64,000 nucleotides of DNA, from positions 1 to 64,000 of the forward strand of contig JAXHVL010000026.1 of the NCBI GenBank assembly GCA_034189225.1, read 5' to 3'. This document shows positions 34,150 to 42,491 of the stretch, one piece after another (the first letter of the stretch is position 1; every line of letters starts with the position of its first letter). The DNA comes from JAXHTY01 sp034189225 (GTDB lineage: Bacteria; Desulfobacterota; Desulfobacteria; Desulfobacterales; Desulfosudaceae). The notes below the pieces were generated by a model, which had not been told where the DNA came from, made no database searches, and saw only the letters and a program-made list of their open reading frames with translations. The position numbers and the translations under genes are program-made.

Positions 34150-35082
34150 CTATTTCAACCACTTCATTTGAATATTTTTAATTAACCATACGGGAAAAAG
34201 AAAAAAAAACGGAACAACAAGTCCGACGCTTGCAAGATAAGCAACCCATTTCTTGACAGACGTCAACCCAAGGTGGTTATTTTTTAAAACGATACCAATG
34301 AGAAACAACGGATAACAGGCAAAAAATTTTAGGGTAGTGTAGTGTTTAGCCAGGACATAAAAACGATTCCATGTGATACGAGTCATTTTGACAAATTGAT
34401 TGAATGAACCGATTTTCTTGGGGACTTGATTGTGGTATAAGCCAGTTTGCGGAGAAACGATTATTCGCCCTCGCTTGCTGAGACGCAAGGACAATTCTGT
34501 GTCTTCACAGTACATCGAAATTTCAGCATCAAACAAGTCTTCCTCCGGCCCAATCGCTTTTCGCCGGATAAAAGCCCCGCCGCCCGAGACAAAATTTCCG
34601 TCCTGGACCACCGGTGCGATACGCTTATAAGCAATGTATCCAAATATTGTAAGACTATACACGTAAGCAGGCATATTTTCCATCGGGATGGAGCGCCACT
34701 CATCTAAGGACATGATCCATGGCATTATCATGTTGGTATTGAGAGCCACCACCTCTGAATATTTTTCAAACAGGGCGGTACTTTCCCGAAGAAAAGACGC
34801 ATCCAGAATCGTATCTTGATTCACACAGCAAATAATATCACCCGTGGCAAATTGAAAGGCAACATTGTTACTTTTAACAAACCCCAACGTCTCCTTTCCT
34901 TCAATTAAAGTGACCCAGCGATAGTGCTTTTTTATGATGTCAACCGTCGTATCTGAAGAATTATCATCTCTAATAATGACTTCTATGGTTCCGCTGGGTA
35001 TTTCAAGTGCTGCAATGGAATCAAGCAGTAAAACGATATCGTCTTGACCGTTAAATGTAGATATTAAAAAAGATATTTTCAT
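34150..35082 (-). CDS. Family 2 glycosyltransferase with C-terminal membrane part
   Basis: 310 residues. The GT-A half shows FLISTFNGQDDIVLLLDSI, EVIIRDDNSSDTTV and a DxD-like VNQDT; the acceptor side shows GGGAFIRRKAIGPEEDLFDAEISMYCEDTELSLRL, the EDtELSLR motif of GT2 rhamnosyl/galactosyl-type enzymes. Two hydrophobic stretches after residue 240 (FFACYPLFLIGIVL, ASVGLVVPFFFLFPVWLI) anchor it in the inner membrane. Second gene of the polysaccharide operon. Confidence 0.85.
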   Translation of the reverse strand: MKISFLISTFNGQDDIVLLLDSIAALEIPSGTIEVIIRDDNSSDTTVDIIKKHYRWVTLIEGKETLGFVKSNNVAFQFATGDIICCVNQDTILDASFLRESTALFEKYSEVVALNTNMIMPWIMSLDEWRSIPMENMPAYVYSLTIFGYIAYKRIAPVVQDGNFVSGGGAFIRRKAIGPEEDLFDAEISMYCEDTELSLRLSKRGRIIVSPQTGLYHNQVPKKIGSFNQFVKMTRITWNRFYVLAKHYTTLKFFACYPLFLIGIVLKNNHLGLTSVKKWVAYLASVGLVVPFFFLFPVWLIKNIQMKWLK

Positions 35083-35140
35083 ATAGAGGACGAATCAAAT
35101 AAAGTTATAATCGTATACTCCGTATAAAGTATTTTTTCGT

Positions 35141-36184
35141 TTATCTCCACCAACTTCTTATCACGATCTTCGCAAAATTGAGTCCGTACTTCCAGTCCTT
35201 GCCTTTTTTGCTTTTTCCGTATCTGCGCTTTCGAATGGTAATCGGTGCTTCGCCGACGCGAAAGCCTGATTTTGAGGCATTGATCAGGAGTTCACTGGTA
35301 TGGTACTGATCTTCCCCCAGATAAACCCGGCTGACAACATTGGTTCTAAATGCGCGAAAACCACTGGAGGGGTCTGTAATTTTCAACCCGGTGAGGCGAT
35401 TGATAAAAAAGCTAAAAAAATAAATCCCGGCCAGGCGGAAAAAACTGTCTTTTTCACGACTGCCGATAATACGTGAACCTATCACAATATCATACCGGTC
35501 TGCAATCAATGGCGCGAGCAAAGCGGGGATTTCGCCGGGGTCATGCTGACCGTCGGCGTCCATGGTAATGCAAACATCCACACCGGCTTTTTCCAGGATA
35601 TCATAGCCAAAACGCAAGGCGGCACCGCCGCCCCTGTTAATGGGTGAACGTACTGCAAAGGCGCCGGCAGCCAGGGCAATATCATAGGTAGAATCCCTGC
35701 TGCCGTCATCAACCACGACAACACAGATCTTTTTATCCTCTATAGCGGCAGGAATACGGGGGAGGAGTTCACGCAAATTATTCTCCTCGTTGTATGCGGG
35801 GATTAAAACGGCAGCATCAACCCCCTTCAATGTGTCATCAATTTTCTCAAAAAACTTTTCAATGCTCACCGCCCGGACAAAGCGATCAAACTGATACTTC
35901 TGTTTCAGAAAAGCGATGCGCATAAAAATCACAAAAAACCACAGCACGATCACAGCAAAAATCAGCAGTGCCAGCAGTCTTCCGCGTTCCGCACCTTTGA
36001 GGGCAAGCATTCCCTGAAGGATGTTCACTATGGAAGGATCAATAGAAAGCGCAACCAGAAACATTCCGGATGCGGAAAAAAGAAAAAAGTTGAGCCGGTT
36101 CCACTTTTCCCCGCGGAATAACCTGAAGCTCAGGAAAAAGAGAATTATCCCCAGCGCAAGACCAAGAATTCTGAGGTTTGACAT
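35141..36184 (-). CDS. DUF2304-GT2 fusion, dolichyl-phosphate-mannose-synthase-like
   Basis: About 347 residues. The first ~110 hold three membrane segments resembling DUF2304 (ILGLALGIILFFLSFRLF, FLFSASGMFLVALSIDP, LLALLIFAVIVLWFFVIFMRIAF). The rest is a DPM1-type GT2: VLIPAYNEENNLRELL, VVVVDDGSRDST, CITMDADGQHDP (DxD), DPSSGFRAF. Usually DUF2304 is a small separate gene beside such a GT2. It likely loads a polyprenyl phosphate with sugar. Start 36184 or the ATG 15 bases upstream. First gene of the operon. Confidence 0.83.
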   Translation of the reverse strand: MSNLRILGLALGIILFFLSFRLFRGEKWNRLNFFLFSASGMFLVALSIDPSIVNILQGMLALKGAERGRLLALLIFAVIVLWFFVIFMRIAFLKQKYQFDRFVRAVSIEKFFEKIDDTLKGVDAAVLIPAYNEENNLRELLPRIPAAIEDKKICVVVVDDGSRDSTYDIALAAGAFAVRSPINRGGGAALRFGYDILEKAGVDVCITMDADGQHDPGEIPALLAPLIADRYDIVIGSRIIGSREKDSFFRLAGIYFFSFFINRLTGLKITDPSSGFRAFRTNVVSRVYLGEDQYHTSELLINASKSGFRVGEAPITIRKRRYGKSKKGKDWKYGLNFAKIVIRSWWR

Positions 36185-36323
36185 GCCATACTCTCTCAAA
36201 TATTGTAGGTTATAGTGAGATTATTCATAAAACCAAATAAAGTCAAATACGAAACTCGTCGTTATAAAATCTTCTATCAGGAAAATAAATACGCTCTCTT
36301 TTATGCTGTTTTTCTGCAAGTTA

Positions 36324-36332
36324 TGATATAAT
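36324..36332 (+). promoter_or_regulatory. Extended -10 promoter
   Basis: TGATATAAT, an extended -10 (TG-n-TATAAT), 73 bp before the start of the large regulator-like gene. No good -35 is visible, as expected of extended -10 promoters. The 220-bp spacer otherwise is featureless. Confidence 0.45.
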
Positions 36333-36404
36333 TAGCATAATAAGGCAGGGGTTTATATCTCACCGTCATCTTGCATTTGGGTTCGAAGCAGATAAGGGGT
36401 TTGA

Positions 36405-38813
36405 ATGAAAAAGATACTCGCCGTTGATATTGACGCCATCACAATCAACATCATATCGAGCCTGATGACTGAGCACACCACCGACTTTGAGATCCTGACC
36501 ACGGATAAGATGGAGGAGATGCATGATATTTTTAAAAGCCTCTCCGTTGATGTAGCCATCATCGATATTAAAAAGCCCTCGACCAACGACATCGAGATTC
36601 TGAAATTCATTGCCAAGACCTATACCAAAACGCCGCTGATCGCGATGACCGCTTTTGAAACCATCGAGATTGAATCCGCCATCAAGTCCATCGGGTCCCT
36701 TCAGTATTTTGAAAAACCGGTGGACTTCAAGGAACTGGCCGATAAAATCGCCGAGGTCCTGGAAAGCAGCGTCAGAGGGGAAATTCACGGCATAAGCCTT
36801 GCCTCTTTTCTTCAGATGTCGGAAATGGAAAAAACCTCCTGCTCACTCAAGGTCAAAACCAGTGAAAAGGAAGGCCGCCTGTTCATGATCAAGGGCGCAC
36901 TGATTGCCGCCGAAGCCGGAGAGTTAACAGGCAAAGACGCGGTCTATGAAATTCTGGGATGGGACAGCCCGGTCATCGAGATCGAAGACGCCGAGCCCAA
37001 CCGTAGAAAAGAAATCAGCACCCCCTTGATGAGCCTTCTCATGGAAGGACTTCGGCGAAAAGACGAAGAGAGCGGGAAAGTCGACAAATCCAAAATATCC
37101 GCCCAGAAAGCCAAGAACATTTCCATTGTGTCAAGCGCCGATCGCATCAAAGGCATTGTCAAACCCCAAAAAGAAAAGGATACACCAGAAACAGGCCCAA
37201 AACCCGAAACCGGTGATATTCCCCAAGACTTCGGGGAATATATGGATGCCCAGGGCAAAATTACAGATGCCGGAAAGCTCCTGAAACGGAAACGGATCAT
37301 TGCCAATACCCTGAAAATTGCTGCCGGCATGATCATTCTCATTGCCATTGCCCTCACCTGGCAGTTTATGGTCAAGCCCTGGCTGGTGCAACGCAATTAC
37401 GAAAAAACCATTGCTCAGGTCCGGAATGCCGGCGGGCTGCAGAGCAAACTGGGCATCCTTAATGACTATCTCACCGCCCACCCAGACAGCCAATATGCCT
37501 CAAAACTCCAACAGATAAAAAAGGAGACGCTGGAAGCGATCAAGACCCGGGATTTTGAACAGACCCTGGAAAAAGTGGACAAGCTGGCTATCAATGAGGA
37601 TTACAAGGCGAAAGCCGAGGCGATTTACAATAACTTTCTCAAACAATACCCCGACAGTAATTTCGCCCGGGAGATCCAAGAACGAATCGCTGAAATTCCG
37701 GCTATTATTGATGACGCCGAATTCCGGGCGCTTATGGATATACCGGCAAATCAATACAGCAAACGCCTGACGGCTTACCGGCAGTACCTGAAGAATCATC
37801 CCGACGGCAAGAACACCCCCAAAGTACAAAAAATGATCACCCGCCTGGGGGAAAACCTGTTTCAGCATATTAAAATTAAAAAAAGCCAGTGCGATGAAAA
37901 AAACAAATGGCAGCCATGCATTCTGCTCTGTCAATATTTTACAAAAAATTTTCAATCCCATAAACGCCTGGATGAAGTCAAACAGCTCCGCAAGACCATG
38001 GAAGATCAACGCGACCTGATCCGGCTGACGGCAGAAGCCGCGGAAAATGAAGAATACTCCCAGAAAACAAAACAGCTATACCAGCAATATCTGAAAAAGA
38101 ATCCGGATACAACGATCCGGTCAACGCTGGAAGCAAGAATCGCCCGGATCGAAAAAAAGCAAAACCAGGAAAAAACATGGAACGATCTGCTTGCCTACGT
38201 CCAGAACAATGAAAACAGTGTTTTTAAACGCACGGGAAAGATGGAACAGTATATTAAAAGCAATCCGCCCTCAGTATACGCGGAGGAAGCAGCGTCCATC
38301 CTTTCCTGGCTGAAAAAAGAAAAACAGGAAGAACTGGACCGAATCGCCCGGCAAAAAGCCCTGGCCGAGAAAAAGCGGCAGAAGAAGGCGGACCTTGATC
38401 GCAAAAAAGATAAAATACGGGAACGCATAAAAAAAGCCGGCAACCGCTATGTGGAAAAAGTCACGAACACGATAACCGATACACAGACCGGCCTTACATG
38501 GTGCATGCTGGATTCTTTCTCAGCAACAGGCGAGTGCATGGATCATAAATCCGCCACTAAATATGTCGACAACCTGAATACCGGCGGATTTGACGACTGG
38601 CGACTGCCGGATCCCAGCGAACTCATGGTGATATACAACGACACCCCCCGATTCCCGGCAGAAGGCGCCAACTGGTACTGGACGAATGAAGTTTTTTCAG
38701 CAGCATGGCAGAAAAAAGCACATATCGTAAAACTCAATCCCAACGGTCATTGGATTAAGTCTGAAGTCCTCCTCCTGGACCGTTGTGGGGGTGTAAGAGC
38801 GGTCAGGCCGTGA
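36405..38813 (+). CDS. REC - DUF4388 - TM - repeat - DUF1566 protein
   Basis: 802 residues. Residues 1-120 are a response-regulator receiver with all key positions (Asp8/Asp10, phospho-acceptor Asp54, Thr82, Lys104). A DUF4388-like region follows (about 126-235), then a charged linker, one membrane segment (303-322), and at least four TPR-like units of the pattern YxxYLKxxPDS (near 353, 415, 465, 560). A long charged coiled region (about 640-680) leads to a C-terminal DUF1566/Lcl domain (from about 690: DTQTGLTWCMLD, DDWRLPDPSELMVIY). The receiver would be cytoplasmic and the DUF1566 part outside. AAGGGG precedes ATG. Possibly linked to secretion by its neighbour gspF. Confidence 0.8.
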   Translation: MKKILAVDIDAITINIISSLMTEHTTDFEILTTDKMEEMHDIFKSLSVDVAIIDIKKPSTNDIEILKFIAKTYTKTPLIAMTAFETIEIESAIKSIGSLQYFEKPVDFKELADKIAEVLESSVRGEIHGISLASFLQMSEMEKTSCSLKVKTSEKEGRLFMIKGALIAAEAGELTGKDAVYEILGWDSPVIEIEDAEPNRRKEISTPLMSLLMEGLRRKDEESGKVDKSKISAQKAKNISIVSSADRIKGIVKPQKEKDTPETGPKPETGDIPQDFGEYMDAQGKITDAGKLLKRKRIIANTLKIAAGMIILIAIALTWQFMVKPWLVQRNYEKTIAQVRNAGGLQSKLGILNDYLTAHPDSQYASKLQQIKKETLEAIKTRDFEQTLEKVDKLAINEDYKAKAEAIYNNFLKQYPDSNFAREIQERIAEIPAIIDDAEFRALMDIPANQYSKRLTAYRQYLKNHPDGKNTPKVQKMITRLGENLFQHIKIKKSQCDEKNKWQPCILLCQYFTKNFQSHKRLDEVKQLRKTMEDQRDLIRLTAEAAENEEYSQKTKQLYQQYLKKNPDTTIRSTLEARIARIEKKQNQEKTWNDLLAYVQNNENSVFKRTGKMEQYIKSNPPSVYAEEAASILSWLKKEKQEELDRIARQKALAEKKRQKKADLDRKKDKIRERIKKAGNRYVEKVTNTITDTQTGLTWCMLDSFSATGECMDHKSATKYVDNLNTGGFDDWRLPDPSELMVIYNDTPRFPAEGANWYWTNEVFSAAWQKKAHIVKLNPNGHWIKSEVLLLDRCGGVRAVRP

Positions 38814-38999
38814 AAAGTCCTCATGGTCAACAAAAAGCAACTCCCACCAAACCTGACAAAATAAGCTGCAATCTTTGCTCAATGAGTGAGCGACTTTGCC
38901 ATCAAAGTTGGCCGACGAATCTCCCTTGACATATTATTGCTTCCAGTCGAAAATAGCGACATCTTATAATGAGTGGACAATATACTGGGGCAGTCTTAT

Positions 39000-40226
39000 A
39001 TGCCTGTTTATGAATACACGGCCATAAACGCCAAAGGGAAAACGGTTTCCGGGATTATTGATGCGGATGGGGAGATGGCCGCCAGGGAGAAACTGCGGGC
39101 GGAGAAGATTTTTCCCGCCTCCATCACGGAGGCCTATGATGAAAAGGGGAAAAAGGGCCGGCTGCACTCTCGGGGGATCCGGCTCTTTTCGGGGATCAAG
39201 GCCGGTGAACTCACCATGATGACCCGCCAGCTCTCCACGCTGGTTGGCTCAGGCTTTCCCCTGGTTTCGGCGATATACGCCCTGATACCCCAGGCCGGGT
39301 CGCCTGCCCTGAAACGGGTACTTTCCCGTCTGAAGGATGCCATTGAAGAGGGCAACAGCTTTGCTGATGCGCTGAGCAATTTTCCGGACGTCTTTTCCCC
39401 CGTCTATATCAACATGGTACGTGCCGGAGAGGCATCGGGGACGCTGGAAATCGTTCTGGAACGCCTGGCGGAGATCAATGAAAATCAGCAGAAGCAGAGG
39501 AACCAGATCAAATCCATCCTGGCCTATCCCGCGATCATGACCCTTCTAGGCGGTGGTATTCTGTTTTTTCTGCTGACCTACATCGTGCCGCAGTTGACAT
39601 CCATTTTTTCAGACATGGGCCAGGCGCTTCCCGCCCCCACCCGGTTTATTATTGCGGCCAGCGACTTTCTTAAAGCCTATTGGTGGCTTTTAATGATTGG
39701 CCTGGTCATTATTTACGTGTCCGTCAAACGCATCCGGAAAACGCCGAGGGGGGTTTATACCACAGACCGCTTCCTGCTGTTTCTCCCCGGAATCGGCACA
39801 CTGGCACGAAAAATTGCCGTGGCGCGCTTTTCCGGCACTCTGGGATCGCTGCTGGAAAACGGGATACCTATGCTCACGGCCATGGATATTGTGAAAAACA
39901 TCGCCGGCAACGTGCTTATCGCTGACGCCATCAAAGAAGCCTCGGATAAAGTTGAGAAAGGCATGGGGCTGGGGGTGAGCCTGGAAGAGACGGAACAGTT
40001 TCCGCACCTTTCCGTGCAGATGATTAAAGTCGGGGAACAGAGCGGTGACCTTGAAGACATGTTGAAACGCACGGCCGACGTTTTTGAAAACGAGGTTGAA
40101 TCCGCGCTGGTGGGCCTGACCTCGCTGCTGGAGCCACTGATCGTGGTCCTGATGGGGGTGGTCATCGGGTTTATCGTTCTGGCCATAATTCTGCCGATTT
40201 TTGAAATCAACCAGCTGGTGGGCTAG
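39000..40226 (+). CDS. gspF: Type II secretion inner-membrane platform protein GspF
   Basis: 408 residues with two T2SSF cytoplasmic domains and three membrane segments. It begins MPVYEYTAINAKGKTVSGIIDAD, has MMTRQLSTLVGSGFPLVSAI and RNQIKSILAYPAIMTLLGGGILFFLLTYIVPQLTSIF, then the repeat RFSGTLGSLLENGIPMLTAMDI and LLEPLIVVLMGVVIGFIVLAIILPIFEINQLVG. It forms the polytopic base on which GspE acts. Unusually it lies outside and convergent to the other gsp genes. GTG 38973 is an alternative start. Confidence 0.95.
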   Translation: MPVYEYTAINAKGKTVSGIIDADGEMAAREKLRAEKIFPASITEAYDEKGKKGRLHSRGIRLFSGIKAGELTMMTRQLSTLVGSGFPLVSAIYALIPQAGSPALKRVLSRLKDAIEEGNSFADALSNFPDVFSPVYINMVRAGEASGTLEIVLERLAEINENQQKQRNQIKSILAYPAIMTLLGGGILFFLLTYIVPQLTSIFSDMGQALPAPTRFIIAASDFLKAYWWLLMIGLVIIYVSVKRIRKTPRGVYTTDRFLLFLPGIGTLARKIAVARFSGTLGSLLENGIPMLTAMDIVKNIAGNVLIADAIKEASDKVEKGMGLGVSLEETEQFPHLSVQMIKVGEQSGDLEDMLKRTADVFENEVESALVGLTSLLEPLIVVLMGVVIGFIVLAIILPIFEINQLVG

Positions 40227-41094
40227 TGTCATGTCAATTGTCAAATGTTAATAAAATCCGGATGGAAGGCTAAAGCCTTCCGCTACATGTGCATTCTTAT
40301 GCCGCCATCGGCAAGTGTAGCGGAAGCCTTCAGGCTTCCAGGTTCTCCAGGTGGCATAAATAACAATTTCCAACCCGGTTCCCACGCTCCTGCGTGGGAA
40401 CCGGTAACGGCAACTGGACAGCAACACGTGCCCAGCCACTTGCAGCGCAGCCGAGCAGGAGTGATTTTTTCGGAAGACGCGCGCAGACTGTTTGAGCAGA
40501 CGAGGCTTAACGCATTTGCACAAAAGGACAGGCGAGTTTCTGCCCGCACCGAAAAAACCATCGCTGCGAGGGTAGCCGAAGGCCCAGCTGCGGGGCGCCC
40601 TTTCTTTTGCATACTTTTCTTTGATGGTCTCGTAAAAAGTCTGATTTTTTGATCATGAAGCGCATGAAGATCATGAAGAAATAAAAAATTAACAATAATT
40701 TCAACTTCATGCTCTTCATGTTCTTCATGGTTGAAATAAAAATATCTCTTTATGGTACTTTTTACAAAGCCGTCTTCTTTGGGCGAGCAAAGAAAAGTAT
40801 GCTCGTAAACCCATGCAACGTAGCCTGTCGAAAGGCGATAGACATCCAGTTTCTCGTGTCCAAGCGCCGTATCTCTTCGATCCCGATAGCGATCCCGATT
40901 TCGATTTGGATTATCCTAACCACGAAGACACGCGGCATTGCCTTTTGACTTTTCTTCGCGATTGTGGTATATTTATAGATGTAAACATCCGACCCCAGAG
41001 GGGCCGGTTTTGGTTATCCCTATAAGGGGTATTGTTTATAGTCTGAACTCACCTTCGTATCCTTCGTGAACTTCGTGGTTCAATACTGCCGGTA
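40227..41094. repeat. 868-bp gene-free repeat array between gspF and the T2SS operon end
   Basis: No gene is supported; open frames here are accidental. It begins with a lone IS630-like end (AGTGTCATGTCAA, 40226-40238). Then come GGAAGGCT-AAA-GCCTTCC and a related GCGGAAGCCTT..AGGCTTCC palindrome, the CGGTTCCCACGC-TCCT-GCGTGGGAACCG palindrome (40376-40403), a variant of the 150-bp element (40626-40773) nested inside a CATACTTTTCTTTG / CAAAGAAAAGTATG pair, CGATAGCGATCCCGATTTCG words (40882-40905), and a CACGAAG / CTTCGTG pair (40919-41080). Confidence 0.7.
40626..40773. repeat. Dispersed ~150-bp element, variant with replaced interior
   Basis: Ends match those of the copies at 2395 and 54282 (GGTCTCGTAAAAAGTC on the left, ACTTTTTACAAAGCCGTC on the right). 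The interior is different: CATGAAG words (40654-40678) facing CTTCATG words (40704-40729), a fold-back hairpin. The ends alone therefore define the element. Confidence 0.65.
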
Positions 41095-42099
41095 TCAGAA
41101 AGGAATATCAATGGAAATGCCAATGGCTGGAGATTGGCTGTCAGGGGAAGTAGATGTGCCGTGGGGCCGTAGATCATTTAAAAATGCGTCGGCCCGTTGT
41201 CGGTTGTATTTATGGGCCGCGGAAATCGAACCGTAAATATTACCGGCATAAAACCCGAGCTCAACACCGGCAATAATGCACCCAAGCGCCTCGTTGCCGT
41301 TATCAAAGGCCTCAACAGCGGCGATGATCATGCCGGCATTGAACAAAAAGGCGATCAGGGCATCCTGGTAACGGTCCGTGTAAAGATAGCCCGCTCCCGG
41401 TACAACGGCGAGGCCGCCAGCAAGGCGCGGCCTTTTCATCGACGCCATCAGCCCATCCGGCGCGGTCCTTGCCCTGTCAAGTCCGGCAATCAACCGGCCG
41501 ACAGGATATTCTCCCCTGCTCTTCTCACTGATACGGGCAAAATAAGATTGAGCGGTATCAAGGGTTGCGGCGGTCAACGGGCGGGCGGTTTCAAGGTATA
41601 TCCAGCCGATCTCGTAGCAGGCCCTGTCGTGGATGGCTCTATCATCTACCCGGTTCATCAGGTTTTTCAGGTTGGCCACGGCCCGGGCTCCCATTGCCAT
41701 TGCCGTATAACACCGGCTGGCCATGAAACCGGCATCAATAGAAAATTCACCGGCATAATCGGTCCCGGCGATGTGCCCAAAACGGGCCAGTGCAGTTTCA
41801 TATGCCTTTTGGTGAAAAAAGCCCATGGCGATCCGATAGCGGGCATAATCGACCCTGTCGTGTTCCGGGAAAAAAAAGCAGAACCGCTGGTATTCGGTGA
41901 CGGCCGCGTCATATTGTTCAATGGCAAAAAAATGATCCGCCAGGGCCAATTGCTGCCGGGCATCAATCTGAAGGGGTCGGGGCTGAAGGGGTTGGGCGTT
42001 CAACGGACCGGCAGGCATCATCCATGCCCCTGCCGCGATAAAAAGCATCAGCGCGAACGTGACCCGGAAATTTTTCCTATTCTGTCCACCAGAAATCAT
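41095..42099 (-). CDS. Exported TPR protein with hydrophobic C-terminal part
   Basis: 334 residues. A signal peptide (FRVTFALMLFIAAGAWMMPAGPLNA) is followed by helical TPR/TolA-binding-like repeats (LADHFFAIEQYDAAVTEYQRFCFFFPEHDRVDYARYRIAM, and FFHQKAYETALARF). Near residues 215-290 there are two hydrophobic stretches beginning AGGLAVVPGAGYLYTDRYQDALIAFLFNAGMI, a pattern seen in small proteins with P5-type membrane domains of unknown role. Start 42099 (GGAG four bases before) overlaps the YidD-like gene by 23 bp. Last gene of the T2SS transcription unit. Confidence 0.65.
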   Translation of the reverse strand: MISGGQNRKNFRVTFALMLFIAAGAWMMPAGPLNAQPLQPRPLQIDARQQLALADHFFAIEQYDAAVTEYQRFCFFFPEHDRVDYARYRIAMGFFHQKAYETALARFGHIAGTDYAGEFSIDAGFMASRCYTAMAMGARAVANLKNLMNRVDDRAIHDRACYEIGWIYLETARPLTAATLDTAQSYFARISEKSRGEYPVGRLIAGLDRARTAPDGLMASMKRPRLAGGLAVVPGAGYLYTDRYQDALIAFLFNAGMIIAAVEAFDNGNEALGCIIAGVELGFYAGNIYGSISAAHKYNRQRADAFLNDLRPHGTSTSPDSQSPAIGISIDIPF

Positions 42100-42469
42100 T
42101 GCTCTCCACCGGGTCATGACATTTCGGCTTGCCGTTCACAAAAATCCGGGGGGACACCGCCAACTCATTCCGGCCGCACCGCATCAGCCGGTCGCAGGTC
42201 ATGATCCATCCCATGATCGCGCCGTGCTTTTGAAAGGCATTGCTACTGTACTGGGAACAGGTGGGGTGCATGGGGCAGCGATCCCCGTCAATGGGGGAAA
42301 TGTATTTTTTGAACAACGAAATAGCGTCATCCGCCGCGGTTTTCATAACGGCGCCGGACGGCTTCGATGTTGCCCCGTCCACGGTTGTATCGCCACCGAA
42401 AACCGGCCCCGCGAGAACGAGTAGCATCAACAGTATGCAAAATCCCTTTAGCGAAAACATATTCATCAT
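42077..42469 (-). CDS. YidD-family protein with signal segment
   Basis: About 130 residues. The YidD (DUF37) core is clear: SLFKKYISPIDGDRCPMHPTCSQYSSNAFQKHG followed by MTCDRLMRCGRNEL, with three conserved Cys. Ordinary YidD is about 70-85 residues, cytoplasmic-face, and assists YidC insertion. Here a hydrophobic N-terminus (FSLKGFCILLMLLVLAGPVFGG) would export or anchor the domain. It sits 22 bp after gspE and overlaps the next gene, so it belongs to the secretion operon. Start at the ATG pair 42469/42466. Confidence 0.82.
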   Translation of the reverse strand: MMNMFSLKGFCILLMLLVLAGPVFGGDTTVDGATSKPSGAVMKTAADDAISLFKKYISPIDGDRCPMHPTCSQYSSNAFQKHGAIMGWIMTCDRLMRCGRNELAVSPRIFVNGKPKCHDPVESNDFWWTE

Positions 42470-42491
42470 CTTTGGACTTTCTACGAAGCCA

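Noticed and set aside
40376..40403. GTTCCCACGC palindromes as a CRISPR-like array
   Set aside because: Only two isolated copies (9.14 and 40.38 kb), not spaced regularly and without cas genes.
40245..40652. 135-codon frame in the repeat array after gspF
   Set aside because: Runs through several palindromes and unrelated repeats; no family resemblance and no ribosome site.
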